From assembly GCA_963833885.1 (NCBI GenBank), contig CAWHZU010000031.1, forward strand, positions 372,001 to 436,000: DNA of 64,000 nucleotides, read 5' to 3'. The stretch is from JASHPR01 sp963833885 (GTDB taxonomy: Bacteria > Actinomycetota > Actinomycetes > Streptosporangiales > Streptosporangiaceae). Position numbers and translations under genes: made by a program. The notes beneath the pieces were generated by a model. That model made no database searches. It had not been told where the DNA came from and worked only from the letters and a program-made list of their open reading frames with translations. Positions 51,565 to 60,005 of this stretch are shown here, one piece after another; within the stretch, counting starts at the first letter, position 1; every line of letters begins with the position of its first letter.

Positions 51565-52484
51565 CCGCTGGTCACCAGTGCCTCTCCGGCCGCGACGCGG
51601 AGCGTGAACGGCGCGTTCGACGTCACCCCCGCGGCGACCTGCCCGCCGGCCCCGCCAGAGCCGACCCAGCTGATGTTCCAGGAGACGGTCACCGACCCCT
51701 GGTACGCGTTGCCCGGCTGCCCGGCCGACGGCTGGTCGTAGGTGTAGGAGCAGTTAGTGTGCTGCGCGCTCAGCGGCAGCTTCGGCTGGTAGGCGGTGCC
51801 GGGACCGTGGCACGTCAGGTCGGACAGCCCGCCGCCGGGGTTGAAGGTGATCTGCTGCGGCACCGCAGTCGCCCTGGCCCACACCGGGCCGACGGCCACC
51901 GTCACGTGCACCGGGCGCCAGTTACCGACCCAGTACCACTCCGGCAGGCCCACCAGGCCCTCCTTGCCCCTGGGCGGGGCCGTCTGCAGCTGGGGCAGAG
52001 GGACGTGCAGCTCGCCGATGGCTATCTGGAGCAGTTGCTGCGGCGTCACCGCAGGGGCGGCGGCGGCCCCGTTGCCGGCCAGCACCACCCCGCCGAACGC
52101 TTGATTTCCCGGGCAGGTGATTGCCTCCCAGGTGTCGCCCTTGGGCGGCGGCCACTGCAGTCCGAGGAAGGTCGCCTGCTGCTGCGACAGCGGGGTCAGT
52201 GTGCAGTCGGACTTGCCGCCGCCACTGCCGCCGCCCCCCGCGCCGGGCTGCCCCGGGATCGTGGTGGTGTTCTGGCATACCCACTCGAAGGTACCGTCGA
52301 CGGGCTGGTAAGAGCAGCCGCCCGCGACCGGAGCGGCGGTGGCCGCCGTCGTAGCGGGGGCGGCCAGCGCGGCCCCGGCCGGGTACCCGGCCAGCGCCGT
52401 GGCCAGCAGCGCGGCCGCCAGGAGCGGGCGCCAGATGGCACGGCTGCGAGCGCGGCTGGATCTTTCACGGTTCAGGGAACGCAT
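51561..52484 (-). CDS. Secreted protein of the Tad locus, function unknown
   Basis: 307 residues from ATG 52484. Signal peptide with Arg-rich n-region (LNRERSSRARSRAIWRPLLAAALLATA spans ~4-30) and a likely AxA site (GAALAAPA). The mature part has a Cys pair near its start (GGCSYQPVDGTFEWVCQN), a Gly-rich linker, and beta-rich sequence with many Trp and Tyr (EWYWVGNWRPVHVTVAVG). It is conserved in position in related Tad operons by my recollection, but I cannot name a domain. It may help the pilus cross the wall. Confidence 0.65.
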   Translation of the reverse strand: MRSLNRERSSRARSRAIWRPLLAAALLATALAGYPAGAALAAPATTAATAAPVAGGCSYQPVDGTFEWVCQNTTTIPGQPGAGGGGSGGGKSDCTLTPLSQQQATFLGLQWPPPKGDTWEAITCPGNQAFGGVVLAGNGAAAAPAVTPQQLLQIAIGELHVPLPQLQTAPPRGKEGLVGLPEWYWVGNWRPVHVTVAVGPVWARATAVPQQITFNPGGGLSDLTCHGPGTAYQPKLPLSAQHTNCSYTYDQPSAGQPGNAYQGSVTVSWNISWVGSGGAGGQVAAGVTSNAPFTLRVAAGEALVTSG

Positions 52485-53104
52485 GACGACACCACCGGAA
52501 CCTGGTTGCTGACCAGCCACCGGCCGTGCGTGCGAACCAGCGTGCTGATCATGTTGACTCGGGGGCTGCCGAGGCTGCCGACCACCTGGCCGGACCTGGC
52601 GTTCTGCACGCCGGCGTGGCTGAAGTCCGCGCAGTCGTGCACTGCCGCGTGATTACCGGTGATCCGCACGCTGAGGATGTGCGGCACCGGCGCCCCGTAC
52701 TGGACCTCGCCCCGCGCCCAGTCGGTCTCGAACCCCGTGATCAGCGACTGGATGCTGGCGGCGGTCGCGTGGGACGCCAGGATCACGCCCGCCTTGGCGG
52801 CGTTCTGCGTGTCCAGCGCCTGCCCGAGGGCCTGCCAGTACCCGTTGTAAGCGGCGACCACCTGCTGCTGAGCGGTCTGCGGCGGTCCGGTCAGCGCGAC
52901 CGGCACGGCCGCCCCCGGCGACTTGTGCGGCAGCGAGACGGGCGCCTGGCCGCCGCAGCCGGCGACGGCTATCGCCAGGCCTGCGCCCGGCAGCAGGGCT
53001 GTTATTAAGGCAAGGCACGCGGGCCTACCGCAGCGGCCCACTACGCGCCGGCGCAGCCCGAACGCGCCGAGTAGCGGAAGCCGCGCGGCGATGTCCTGAG
53101 ACAT
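52472..53104 (-). CDS. Lipoprotein, first gene of the Tad operon
   Basis: 210 residues from ATG 53104 (CTGGAG site). Hydrophobic segment ending with a lipobox-like AVAGC, then a helical region (QQQVVAAYNGYWQALGQALDTQN) and a compact alpha/beta domain (VPHILSVRITGNHAAVHDCADFS; RWLVSNQVPV). The fold resembles NTF2-like membrane-associated proteins, but I do not claim this firmly. Its 3' end overlaps the next gene by 13 nt. Confidence 0.65.
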   Translation of the reverse strand: MSQDIAARLPLLGAFGLRRRVVGRCGRPACLALITALLPGAGLAIAVAGCGGQAPVSLPHKSPGAAVPVALTGPPQTAQQQVVAAYNGYWQALGQALDTQNAAKAGVILASHATAASIQSLITGFETDWARGEVQYGAPVPHILSVRITGNHAAVHDCADFSHAGVQNARSGQVVGSLGSPRVNMISTLVRTHGRWLVSNQVPVVSSCVP

Positions 53105-53740
53105 AAGCCGTGCTCCAGCTGACTGTATTGTTAACCTGTGACCGCGGTGCCAGCATTGCGCACTTACGGCCATCTGCACAACCGGTTGGCATGAATGAGC
53201 CGGGATCGTGGAACTTTTTTCGAACCACGCCGTGCATCCGAACGGCACCCTGCAACGGCCCTGACCGTCCAATGTGGCGTGCTGCAGATTGTGCTGCAGG
53301 TTGCGCTGCCTGCGGTGCCGACGAACTGTGGCTATCGGGCGATGCGCGCCGCGAATATTGGGGCATAACGGCATCTGTGTCAATGGCAACTGCCGGATTC
53401 GCGAACCCCGAGACCTAATCGGCCCGGGTCGGCCTAGCCGAATACCGGCTAACGCTGAATGTTTGGATCCACGCCAAACTGGCCAGGCACGATCGCGTGC
53501 CGTTCGCGCCGGTAAGCGCCGGGGGCTGGCGGGCCGTACACCGGGGGCGCACCCTGACGACCCTGGGACTCATCCCGCCATAACCGAAACGGACATCACG
53601 CGACTATGCCGGGGCCCTGCCACCGGGGGTTCCGCCGGCCCGGCGCGGGCCCGGCCAGCGGACCCGTTCAGCCGCCGCACGCTTGGATAATTCATTACCG
53701 GCGCTATGCGAAACCACGCATTCGGGCCTAGCATGCGCTC
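53105..53740. other. Gene-free interval between the Tad operon and the APC permease gene
   Basis: No coding frame has a recognisable domain. The minus-strand Tad promoter must lie near its left end (AT-rich stretch around 53120-53140). At its right end a -10-like TAGCAT (53729-53734) lies 6 nt before the GTG of the permease, implying a possibly leaderless message. No repeat or RNA was seen. Confidence 0.4.
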
Positions 53741-56077
53741 GTGGCCATGGTGTTCGGGGTTGTCAAGCGGGTGCTGGTCGGGCGCCCCATGCAGAGCGAC
53801 AAACTCGGCCACACACTGCTGCCGAAGCGGATAGCCCTCCCGGTGTTCGCCAGCGACGCGCTCTCCTCCGTGGCCTACGCCACCGAGGAGATCCTGATCG
53901 TGCTGTCGGTCGGCGGCATCGCGCTGTTCACCGGCTACACGCCGTGGATCGCGCTGGCCGTCGGGGTGCTGATGCTAGTCGTGGTGGCCTCCTACCGGCA
54001 GAACGTGCACGCGTACCCGTCCGGCGGCGGGGACTACGAGGTGTCCAGCACCAACCTCGGGCAGCGGGTTGGCCTCGCCGTCGCTAGCGCACTGATGGTC
54101 GATTACACGCTGACCGTCGCGGTGTCGGTATCCGCGGGCGTGGCGAACCTGGCCTCGGCGTTTCCCTCGCTGGAGTCGCACGCCACGATCATCGCGGTGG
54201 TCGTCGTGGCGGTGATCGCGCTGATGAACCTGCGCGGCGTGCGGGAGTCCGGGACCGTGTTCGCGATCCCCACCTACTGCTTTATCGGCGTCGTGGTGCT
54301 GATGATCGCCTGGGGGCTGACCCGGGTCGGCCTCGGCCATCACTTGCGCGCGGAGAGCGCGGGCTACCAGATCCCCGACGCGCACACCTACACCGGCCTG
54401 CTGCTGGTGTTCCTGCTGCTGCGGGCGTTCTCCTCCGGCTGCACCGCGCTCACCGGGGTCGAGGCGATCAGCAACGGGGTGCCCGCGTTCCGCAAGCCGA
54501 AGAGCAAGAACGCGGCGACCACGCTGGCCCTGCTCGGCATCATCGCGGTCTCGATGTTCGCCGGGGTCACTGCTCTGGCGCTGATCAGCCACGTGCACAT
54601 CTGCCCGAGCACGGCCAACTGCCTGCCGCACGTCAAGTACCAGACCACCGTGATCGCCCAGGTCGGGCAAGCGGTGTTCGGCCACGGCTCACTGCTGTTC
54701 TACTTCCTGCAGCTGGTCACCGCGCTGATCCTGGTGCTGGCGGCCAACACCGCGTTCAACGGCTTCCCGGTGCTTGCCTCGATCCTGTCCCGGGACGGGT
54801 TCCTGCCCCGCCAGCTGCGCAACCGGGGCGACCGGCTGGCCTACAGCAACGGGATCCTGCTGCTGTCCGGGTTCGCGATCCTGCTGATCGTGGTGTTCCA
54901 GGCGTCGCCGACCCGGCTGATCCAGCTGTACATCATCGGCGTGTTCGTGTCGTTCACCTGCAGCCAGACCGGGATGATCCGGCACTGGAACCGGCTGCTG
55001 CGCGCCGTCACCGACCGCGCAACCCGGCGCAAGATGTACCGGTCCCGGACGATCAACACGGTCGGCGCCTGCTTCACCGGCGTGGTCCTGGTCATCGTGC
55101 TGATCAGCAAGTTCGCCAGCGGAGCCTGGATCGTGGTCGTCGCGATGCCGGTGATCTGGCTCACCATGCGCGGCATCCGCGGGCACTACGACAGCGTGGC
55201 CGCCGAGCTCGTGCCGCCGGCGGAAGCACCGGTCACGCTGCCCGCGAGCAACCGGGCGATCGTGCTGGTCTCCAAGCTGCACCTGCCCACGATGCGCGCG
55301 GTCGCCTACGCCCGGGCCACCCGGCCGAGCCACCTCGAGGCGATCACGGTGAATGTGGACGAGGCCGAGACCGCGCGCCTGCAGGAGGAGTGGGACCGCA
55401 GCGACATCCCGGTCCCGCTGACCGTGGTGGCCTCCCCGTACCGCGACATCACCCGGCCGGTGGTGCAGTACGTGAAGCAGATGCGCCGGGAGAGCCCGCG
55501 CGACATCGTGACCGTGTTCATCCCCGAGTACGTGCTCGGTCACTGGTGGGAGCAGGTGCTGCACAACCAGTCCGCGCTCCGGCTCAAGGCACGGCTGCTG
55601 CAGCAGCGCGGCGTGGTCGTGGCCAGCGTGCCCTATCAGCTTCGGTCGGCGACCCAGGCGGCCGCGTCGCCCGGCCTGCCATGGAAGGCGGCCCTGTCGC
55701 CGCTGCGCAGGCTGACCGCCGAACGCGAGGCACTGCAGGCCGAGGAGCTGCGGGCCGAGATGGAGGTCCGTTCGGCCAAGCCGATCGGCGACTGCGGCGA
55801 CCGTGAAGTTGCCGACATCGCGGGCGTCCTGCGCAGCGTCACGCATCGGCCGCGCGGCCCGAGCCTCACCATGGAGGCCGATCTGTGGGACGGGACCGGC
55901 AACATCACGCTGGTCTGGCTGGGACGGCGCAACATCCCCGGCATTTACCCCGGGCGCCGGATCGTGGTCCACGGCCGGGTCGCCAGGATCAAGGGCGCAC
56001 GCACCCTGTTCAACCCGGTCTATGAGCTGCAGCCGGTCGCGGCGGGCGGCGGGCCCGACCCTGAAAGCCCGTCCTGA
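53741..56077 (+). CDS. APC-family permease fused to a C-terminal OB-fold domain
   Basis: 778 residues (GTG 53741, or ATG 53747). Residues ~40-480 are an APC amino-acid/K+-uptake-like permease with 11-12 helices (LPVFASDALSSVAYATEEIL; ALTGVEAISNGVPAFRKPKSKNA, both split here by loops). Residues ~500-645 form a soluble domain with repeated beta-alpha units. From ~655 comes RRLTAEREALQAEELRAEME and then an OB-fold (GDREVADIAGVLRSV; LTMEADLWDGTGNITLVWLG; GRRIVVHGRVARI). In related genomes the OB-fold protein is normally a separate gene beside the permease. Confidence 0.85.
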   Translation: MAMVFGVVKRVLVGRPMQSDKLGHTLLPKRIALPVFASDALSSVAYATEEILIVLSVGGIALFTGYTPWIALAVGVLMLVVVASYRQNVHAYPSGGGDYEVSSTNLGQRVGLAVASALMVDYTLTVAVSVSAGVANLASAFPSLESHATIIAVVVVAVIALMNLRGVRESGTVFAIPTYCFIGVVVLMIAWGLTRVGLGHHLRAESAGYQIPDAHTYTGLLLVFLLLRAFSSGCTALTGVEAISNGVPAFRKPKSKNAATTLALLGIIAVSMFAGVTALALISHVHICPSTANCLPHVKYQTTVIAQVGQAVFGHGSLLFYFLQLVTALILVLAANTAFNGFPVLASILSRDGFLPRQLRNRGDRLAYSNGILLLSGFAILLIVVFQASPTRLIQLYIIGVFVSFTCSQTGMIRHWNRLLRAVTDRATRRKMYRSRTINTVGACFTGVVLVIVLISKFASGAWIVVVAMPVIWLTMRGIRGHYDSVAAELVPPAEAPVTLPASNRAIVLVSKLHLPTMRAVAYARATRPSHLEAITVNVDEAETARLQEEWDRSDIPVPLTVVASPYRDITRPVVQYVKQMRRESPRDIVTVFIPEYVLGHWWEQVLHNQSALRLKARLLQQRGVVVASVPYQLRSATQAAASPGLPWKAALSPLRRLTAEREALQAEELRAEMEVRSAKPIGDCGDREVADIAGVLRSVTHRPRGPSLTMEADLWDGTGNITLVWLGRRNIPGIYPGRRIVVHGRVARIKGARTLFNPVYELQPVAAGGGPDPESPS

Positions 56078-56078
56078 G

Positions 56079-56753
56079 TCAGGGCCGGAACCGGTAGCCC
56101 ATGCCGGGCTCGGTCAGCAGATGCCGCGGCCGGGACGGGTCGGGCTCCAGCTTCCGGCGCAACTGCGCGACGTAGACCCGCAAGTAGTTGCCCTCGGTCT
56201 GGTACTCGGGGCCCCACACCTCCTGCAGCAGCTGGCGCTGCGTGACCAGCCGGTCGGCGTTGCGCACCAGGACCTCGAGAAGCTGCCACTCGGTTGGCGT
56301 GAGCCGGACGTCGCCGCCGTCCCTGGTGACGCGTTTGTCCGCGAGGTCGACGGTGAAGTCGGCGGTCGCGACCACCGGCTCGTCCGGTGCCGGCGACGCC
56401 CTGCGCACGGCGGCGCGCAGCCGGGCCAGCAGCTCGTCCATGCCGAATGGCTTGGTCACGTAGTCGTCGGCGCCCGCGTCGAGCGCCGCGACCTTGGCGC
56501 TTTCCTGGCCCCAGGCGGACAGCACGATGATCGGCGTGGACGTCCAGCCGCGGACTCCCTTGATCACCTCGGTGCCGTCCATGTCCGGCAGGCCGAGGTC
56601 GAGGATCAGCACGTCGGGCCGCTCCCGGGCCATCGCCGCCAGGCCCGACGCTCCGTCCGTGGCGACGGCGACCTCGTACTTGCGCGCGGTCAGGTTGATC
56701 CGCAGTGCCCGAAGGATCGGTGCCTCGTCATCGATGACCAGCACCCGGGTCAC
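56079..56753 (-). CDS. kdpE: KdpE-family response regulator
   Basis: 224 residues. Receiver: VLVIDDEAPILRALRINLTARKYEV, phosphoacceptor Asp in LILDLGLPDMDG, Lys in YVTKPFGMDELLARL. OmpR-type winged helix: RLTPTEWQLLEVLVRNADRLVTQ and the C-terminal EGNYLRVYVAQLRRKLEPDPSRPRHL signature of KdpE. It overlaps the kinase gene by 4 nt (56750-56753). No kdpFABC genes are in the window, so its target is elsewhere. Confidence 0.9.
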   Translation of the reverse strand: MTRVLVIDDEAPILRALRINLTARKYEVAVATDGASGLAAMARERPDVLILDLGLPDMDGTEVIKGVRGWTSTPIIVLSAWGQESAKVAALDAGADDYVTKPFGMDELLARLRAAVRRASPAPDEPVVATADFTVDLADKRVTRDGGDVRLTPTEWQLLEVLVRNADRLVTQRQLLQEVWGPEYQTEGNYLRVYVAQLRRKLEPDPSRPRHLLTEPGMGYRFRP

Positions 56754-58819
56754 GAGTCGGCTGCCACAACCATGCCAGGTGCCCTGGTGGCGGCCGGCAG
56801 GGTCACCCTGATCGTCAGGCCGCCGCCGGGGGTGTCGGCCGCCGCGACCGAGCCGCCCATCGTGTCCAGGAACCCCTTGACCACGGCAAGCCCGAGCCCG
56901 ACCCCGTTGCCGGTGGTGCGTGCCTCCCGCCTGCTCGCGTCCAGCCGCTCGAACGGCTCGAACATCCGCTCCTTGAGCGCGTCCGGCACGCCGGGCCCGT
57001 GATCCGTGATCTCCAGGATCACGCTGTCGCCCGCATGCCTGGCCTGCATGGCCAGCGGCAGGCCGGGCGGCGAGTAGGCCAGCGCGTTCGAGAACAGGTT
57101 GGCCAGCACCCGCTCGAGCAGCCCGGGGTCGGTGCGGACGAGAGGCAGCCGGTCCGGCACGCGCATCCGCACGGTCCCGCCCGCGTCAAGACCGCGCAGC
57201 GCGACCGGTGCCACCTCGTCGATGGAGGTGGGACGCAGGAACGGCTGCAGCGACCCGGTGGACAGGCGGCTCATGTCCAGCAGGTTGCCGATCAGCGCGT
57301 CCAGCCGGTCCGCGCCCTGCTCGATGGTCGCCAGCAGGGCGGCCTCGTCGGCCGGCGTCCACTGCACGTCGGTCTGGCGCAGTGAGGAGACGCTCGCCTT
57401 GATCGACGCAAGCGGGGTCCGCAGATCATGGCTGACCGCGGCGAGCAGCGCGGTGCGCATCCGGTTGCCCTCCGCGAGCGCCTCGGCCTGCGCGGCCTGG
57501 GTCCGCAGCCGGTCCCGGTCCAGGGCCGCCGCGGCCTGCGCGGCGAAACCGTCCAGCAGCCGCGCGGTCAGCTGCCCGGCGAGACCGCTGACGACCAGGG
57601 CCAGGCCGGGCCGCGCCTCGACCCGGACCGCGGCGGCGCCCGGCGGCGCGGTGCCGCTGACCGCGACCCTGACCCACTGCCCGCCGGCCATCTCGAGCAG
57701 CTCCGCGCGGCCGCCGCAGGTGGCGGCCAGATGCTCGAGGACGGCCGCCGGAGTGTCCGCGCCGCCCAGAACCGTCTGCGCAAGCGAGAGCAGCTCGGCC
57801 GCCTCGTCCGAACTGCGCGCCGCCTGCTGCGCCCGGTGCGCGGCCAGGTGCACGACGCTGCTGACCGTGACCGCCACGGTGACGAACAGCAGCAGCGCCA
57901 GCAGATTCTGCGGGTCCGCGATCGTGAGCGTGTGCACCGGCCGGGTGAAGTACCAGTTCAGCAGCAGGCTGGAGGTGACCGCGGCGAGTACGGCGGGCCA
58001 GAAGCCGCCCACCACCGCGACCGCGACGACGGCCACCAGGTACATCAGCAGGTCGTCGGCGAGGCTCAGCTTGCTCTGCCCGGCCACGAGCGCGGCGGTG
58101 AGCAGCGGCAGCCCGGCGACGAGGATGACCCCGGCCAGCAGCCGTCTGCCGCCGATCCCGCTGGACAGACCCGACACCCCGCGGGCCCAGCGCCGCGGCA
58201 ATCCCGCCCGTGGCAGCTCTTGCCCAGGCAGCCCTGGCGGCTGCATCCCGCGGCGCGGCAGCCCTGGCAGGCGCGCCCCGCGCTGCGTCAGCCCTGCCCG
58301 GAGCAGCCTTCGCCGCGGCAGCCCCGCCCTGGGGGGTTGGGGCGGGACTGCCGCAGTCAGCTCCGGCTGCCCGGCTTCAACGTCCAGCTGCCTCTCGGGC
58401 GGCTCGTTTGCCGGGTCGGCCGGTGGCCAGCGGCCTTCGGGCACGTCCACAATCCATAGTGTGAACGACGATGCGATTCTTCGCATCAGCGCACCCGTAC
58501 CAACGCCGATCAGGGTACCGGCGCCGATCACGATCACCGCGCGCGCGGCCAGCGCCCCGGTCGGGTGCAGCTGGGCGTAGGGGGCACGGGAAAAGCCGAC
58601 GACGGTGAGCCAGCCGATCGCCCCGAGCAGCGGCGCAACGGCGGGCTCGGCCACGAACGAGCCGGCGGTCACGATGACGGCGGCGAGCACCAGCACCCCG
58701 GTGGCGTCGACCCAGCCGCCGGTCGCGGCGGCCAGCGCGCCGACCGCGAGCAGCGCGGCAAAGCCGGCCGGCAGCGCCAGCGGCGCTGCGAGCCCTCGTC
58801 GCCTGGGAGTACTGGTCAT
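56750..58819 (-). CDS. kdpD: KdpD-like histidine kinase lacking the N-terminal KdpD/USP sensor
   Basis: 689 residues. In place of the ~390-residue KdpD plus USP sensor there are four N-terminal helices (~15-115) and a ~50-residue Leu/Pro/Arg repeat (164-212: PRRGMQPPGLPGQELPRAGL). A DUF4118 four-helix domain follows (~228-330), then GAF-like sequence, phosphoacceptor His464 (AVSHDLRTPLASI), and the ATPase domain (NLFSNALAYSP; GVGLGLAVVKGFL). It pairs with KdpE. The missing sensor argues against c-di-AMP/K+ sensing as in full-length KdpD. Confidence 0.88.
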   Translation of the reverse strand: MTSTPRRRGLAAPLALPAGFAALLAVGALAAATGGWVDATGVLVLAAVIVTAGSFVAEPAVAPLLGAIGWLTVVGFSRAPYAQLHPTGALAARAVIVIGAGTLIGVGTGALMRRIASSFTLWIVDVPEGRWPPADPANEPPERQLDVEAGQPELTAAVPPQPPRAGLPRRRLLRAGLTQRGARLPGLPRRGMQPPGLPGQELPRAGLPRRWARGVSGLSSGIGGRRLLAGVILVAGLPLLTAALVAGQSKLSLADDLLMYLVAVVAVAVVGGFWPAVLAAVTSSLLLNWYFTRPVHTLTIADPQNLLALLLFVTVAVTVSSVVHLAAHRAQQAARSSDEAAELLSLAQTVLGGADTPAAVLEHLAATCGGRAELLEMAGGQWVRVAVSGTAPPGAAAVRVEARPGLALVVSGLAGQLTARLLDGFAAQAAAALDRDRLRTQAAQAEALAEGNRMRTALLAAVSHDLRTPLASIKASVSSLRQTDVQWTPADEAALLATIEQGADRLDALIGNLLDMSRLSTGSLQPFLRPTSIDEVAPVALRGLDAGGTVRMRVPDRLPLVRTDPGLLERVLANLFSNALAYSPPGLPLAMQARHAGDSVILEITDHGPGVPDALKERMFEPFERLDASRREARTTGNGVGLGLAVVKGFLDTMGGSVAAADTPGGGLTIRVTLPAATRAPGMVVAADS

Positions 58820-59025
58820 TTCAGATCCAGTTCACTCCGGTTACGGCGGATCGCCGGTGATCTTGACGCGTTCTTAACGCCGCCACCACGAGCCTTGACG
58901 CACCCTTAGCGGCGCCCAGTCTCCCGCGCTGCCGCCCACCCGCCCCGGCAGCATCGCACCCAGCGGCTGCCGGCGCGGTCACGCTTCGGCACGGGTCGAA
59001 ACGTTAGCCTCTTAGGCTCCATGGC

Positions 59026-59922
59026 GTGAACGTCAGCACCGGTCCGAGCCCCGCGCAGCCGCGAGCCGTGACCGACCCAGCCCAGATCCGCTCGGTCCTG
59101 GCCGATTCGGGGTATACCGTGCCGGACCCTGGCGCGGGTGCCCCGCCGGGCACGATGGCGTGGCTGCGGCAGCACGTCGCCCGGCTGAGCAGCGGCCCCA
59201 GCCACGCGCGCCGCCGGGACCTGGCCGTCGGCCTGCTGCTGCCTCTGGACCCAGACCTGCTCCGCGCGGGCGCCCGCAAGGCGACATCCATGATCATCGC
59301 CGCGGCCGACCGCCGCCCGTTCGACGCGATGGCACTGGTCGCCAGGCGGGTGCCCGGTCTGGTCTTGGCCAGGGCGCTCGGCGCCGCCGATCCGGACCTG
59401 GTCGCCGCGCAGCTCCCCGCGGTGGCCGCCGCGTACCTGCCGGGCAGCCCCGGCAACGGGCAGGCTGACGGCTGCGTCGCCCGGCTGACCGAACTGCTGC
59501 CGAACGGGCCCGGCGAGCAGCTGGCCGCCCGGATCGGGCTGCTGATCCAGGCCTACGCCGCCACCGCCGGGCTGATCGGCAACGCGGTCGCGGCAGGGAT
59601 CCGGGAAAATCACCCCGTGCCAGCCGCCGAGCTGGTGGCCCAGGTGCTGCGCTCCGAGCCGCCGGTCCGGCTCACCCAGCGGGTCACCCCGTCCGGGGAG
59701 ACGATCGCGCTCGACCTGACCACCGCGGGCGACGACCCGGCCGGGCACCTGGCGTTCGGGTACGGGCAGCACGGCTGCCCGGGCTCCGCGCACGCGATCG
59801 CGCTGGCCGAGGGGACCGCCGAACCGTTGCTGGCGCGTTGCCGCTGGACCGGCGCTGAGATCAGCTACCCCGAGCCCCCCGCGCTGCGCGCCCCCGAGCA
59901 CCTCGAGCTGGCCGAGCTGTGA
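59026..59922 (+). CDS. Short, degenerate cytochrome P450-like protein
   Basis: 298 residues from GTG 59026 (a typical P450 has ~400). The C-terminal half carries a P450 haem loop FGYGQHGC (244-251; axial Cys251) and an I-helix-like AYAATAGLIGNAV (~177-189). The K-helix motif ExxR reads Q206-V-L-R209, so the Glu is replaced. The N-terminal region before the C-helix-like HVARLSSGPSHARRR is short. Haem binding is plausible; catalysis is doubtful. A few actinobacterial P450s, such as the CYP157 group, also lack ExxR. Confidence 0.72.
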   Translation: MNVSTGPSPAQPRAVTDPAQIRSVLADSGYTVPDPGAGAPPGTMAWLRQHVARLSSGPSHARRRDLAVGLLLPLDPDLLRAGARKATSMIIAAADRRPFDAMALVARRVPGLVLARALGAADPDLVAAQLPAVAAAYLPGSPGNGQADGCVARLTELLPNGPGEQLAARIGLLIQAYAATAGLIGNAVAAGIRENHPVPAAELVAQVLRSEPPVRLTQRVTPSGETIALDLTTAGDDPAGHLAFGYGQHGCPGSAHAIALAEGTAEPLLARCRWTGAEISYPEPPALRAPEHLELAEL

Positions 59923-60005
59923 CAGCCCGTTAGCGGAGCGCCGCATACCCCCGCTGGCCAGCAGATGCCTGCCGTATGGTGATCATTGTCCAGATGAGGA
60001 GGATC

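Noticed and set aside
53975..55972. Two long minus-strand frames opposite the APC permease
   Set aside because: The plus strand has a full set of membrane helices and family motifs; the antisense translations are low-complexity His/Asp/Gln-rich.
58190..58340. GC-rich repeats (GGCAGCCCTGGC-like) considered as a possible repeat array or integration site
   Set aside because: They are in frame within the KdpD-like gene and encode the Leu/Pro/Arg linker, so coding repeat explains them.
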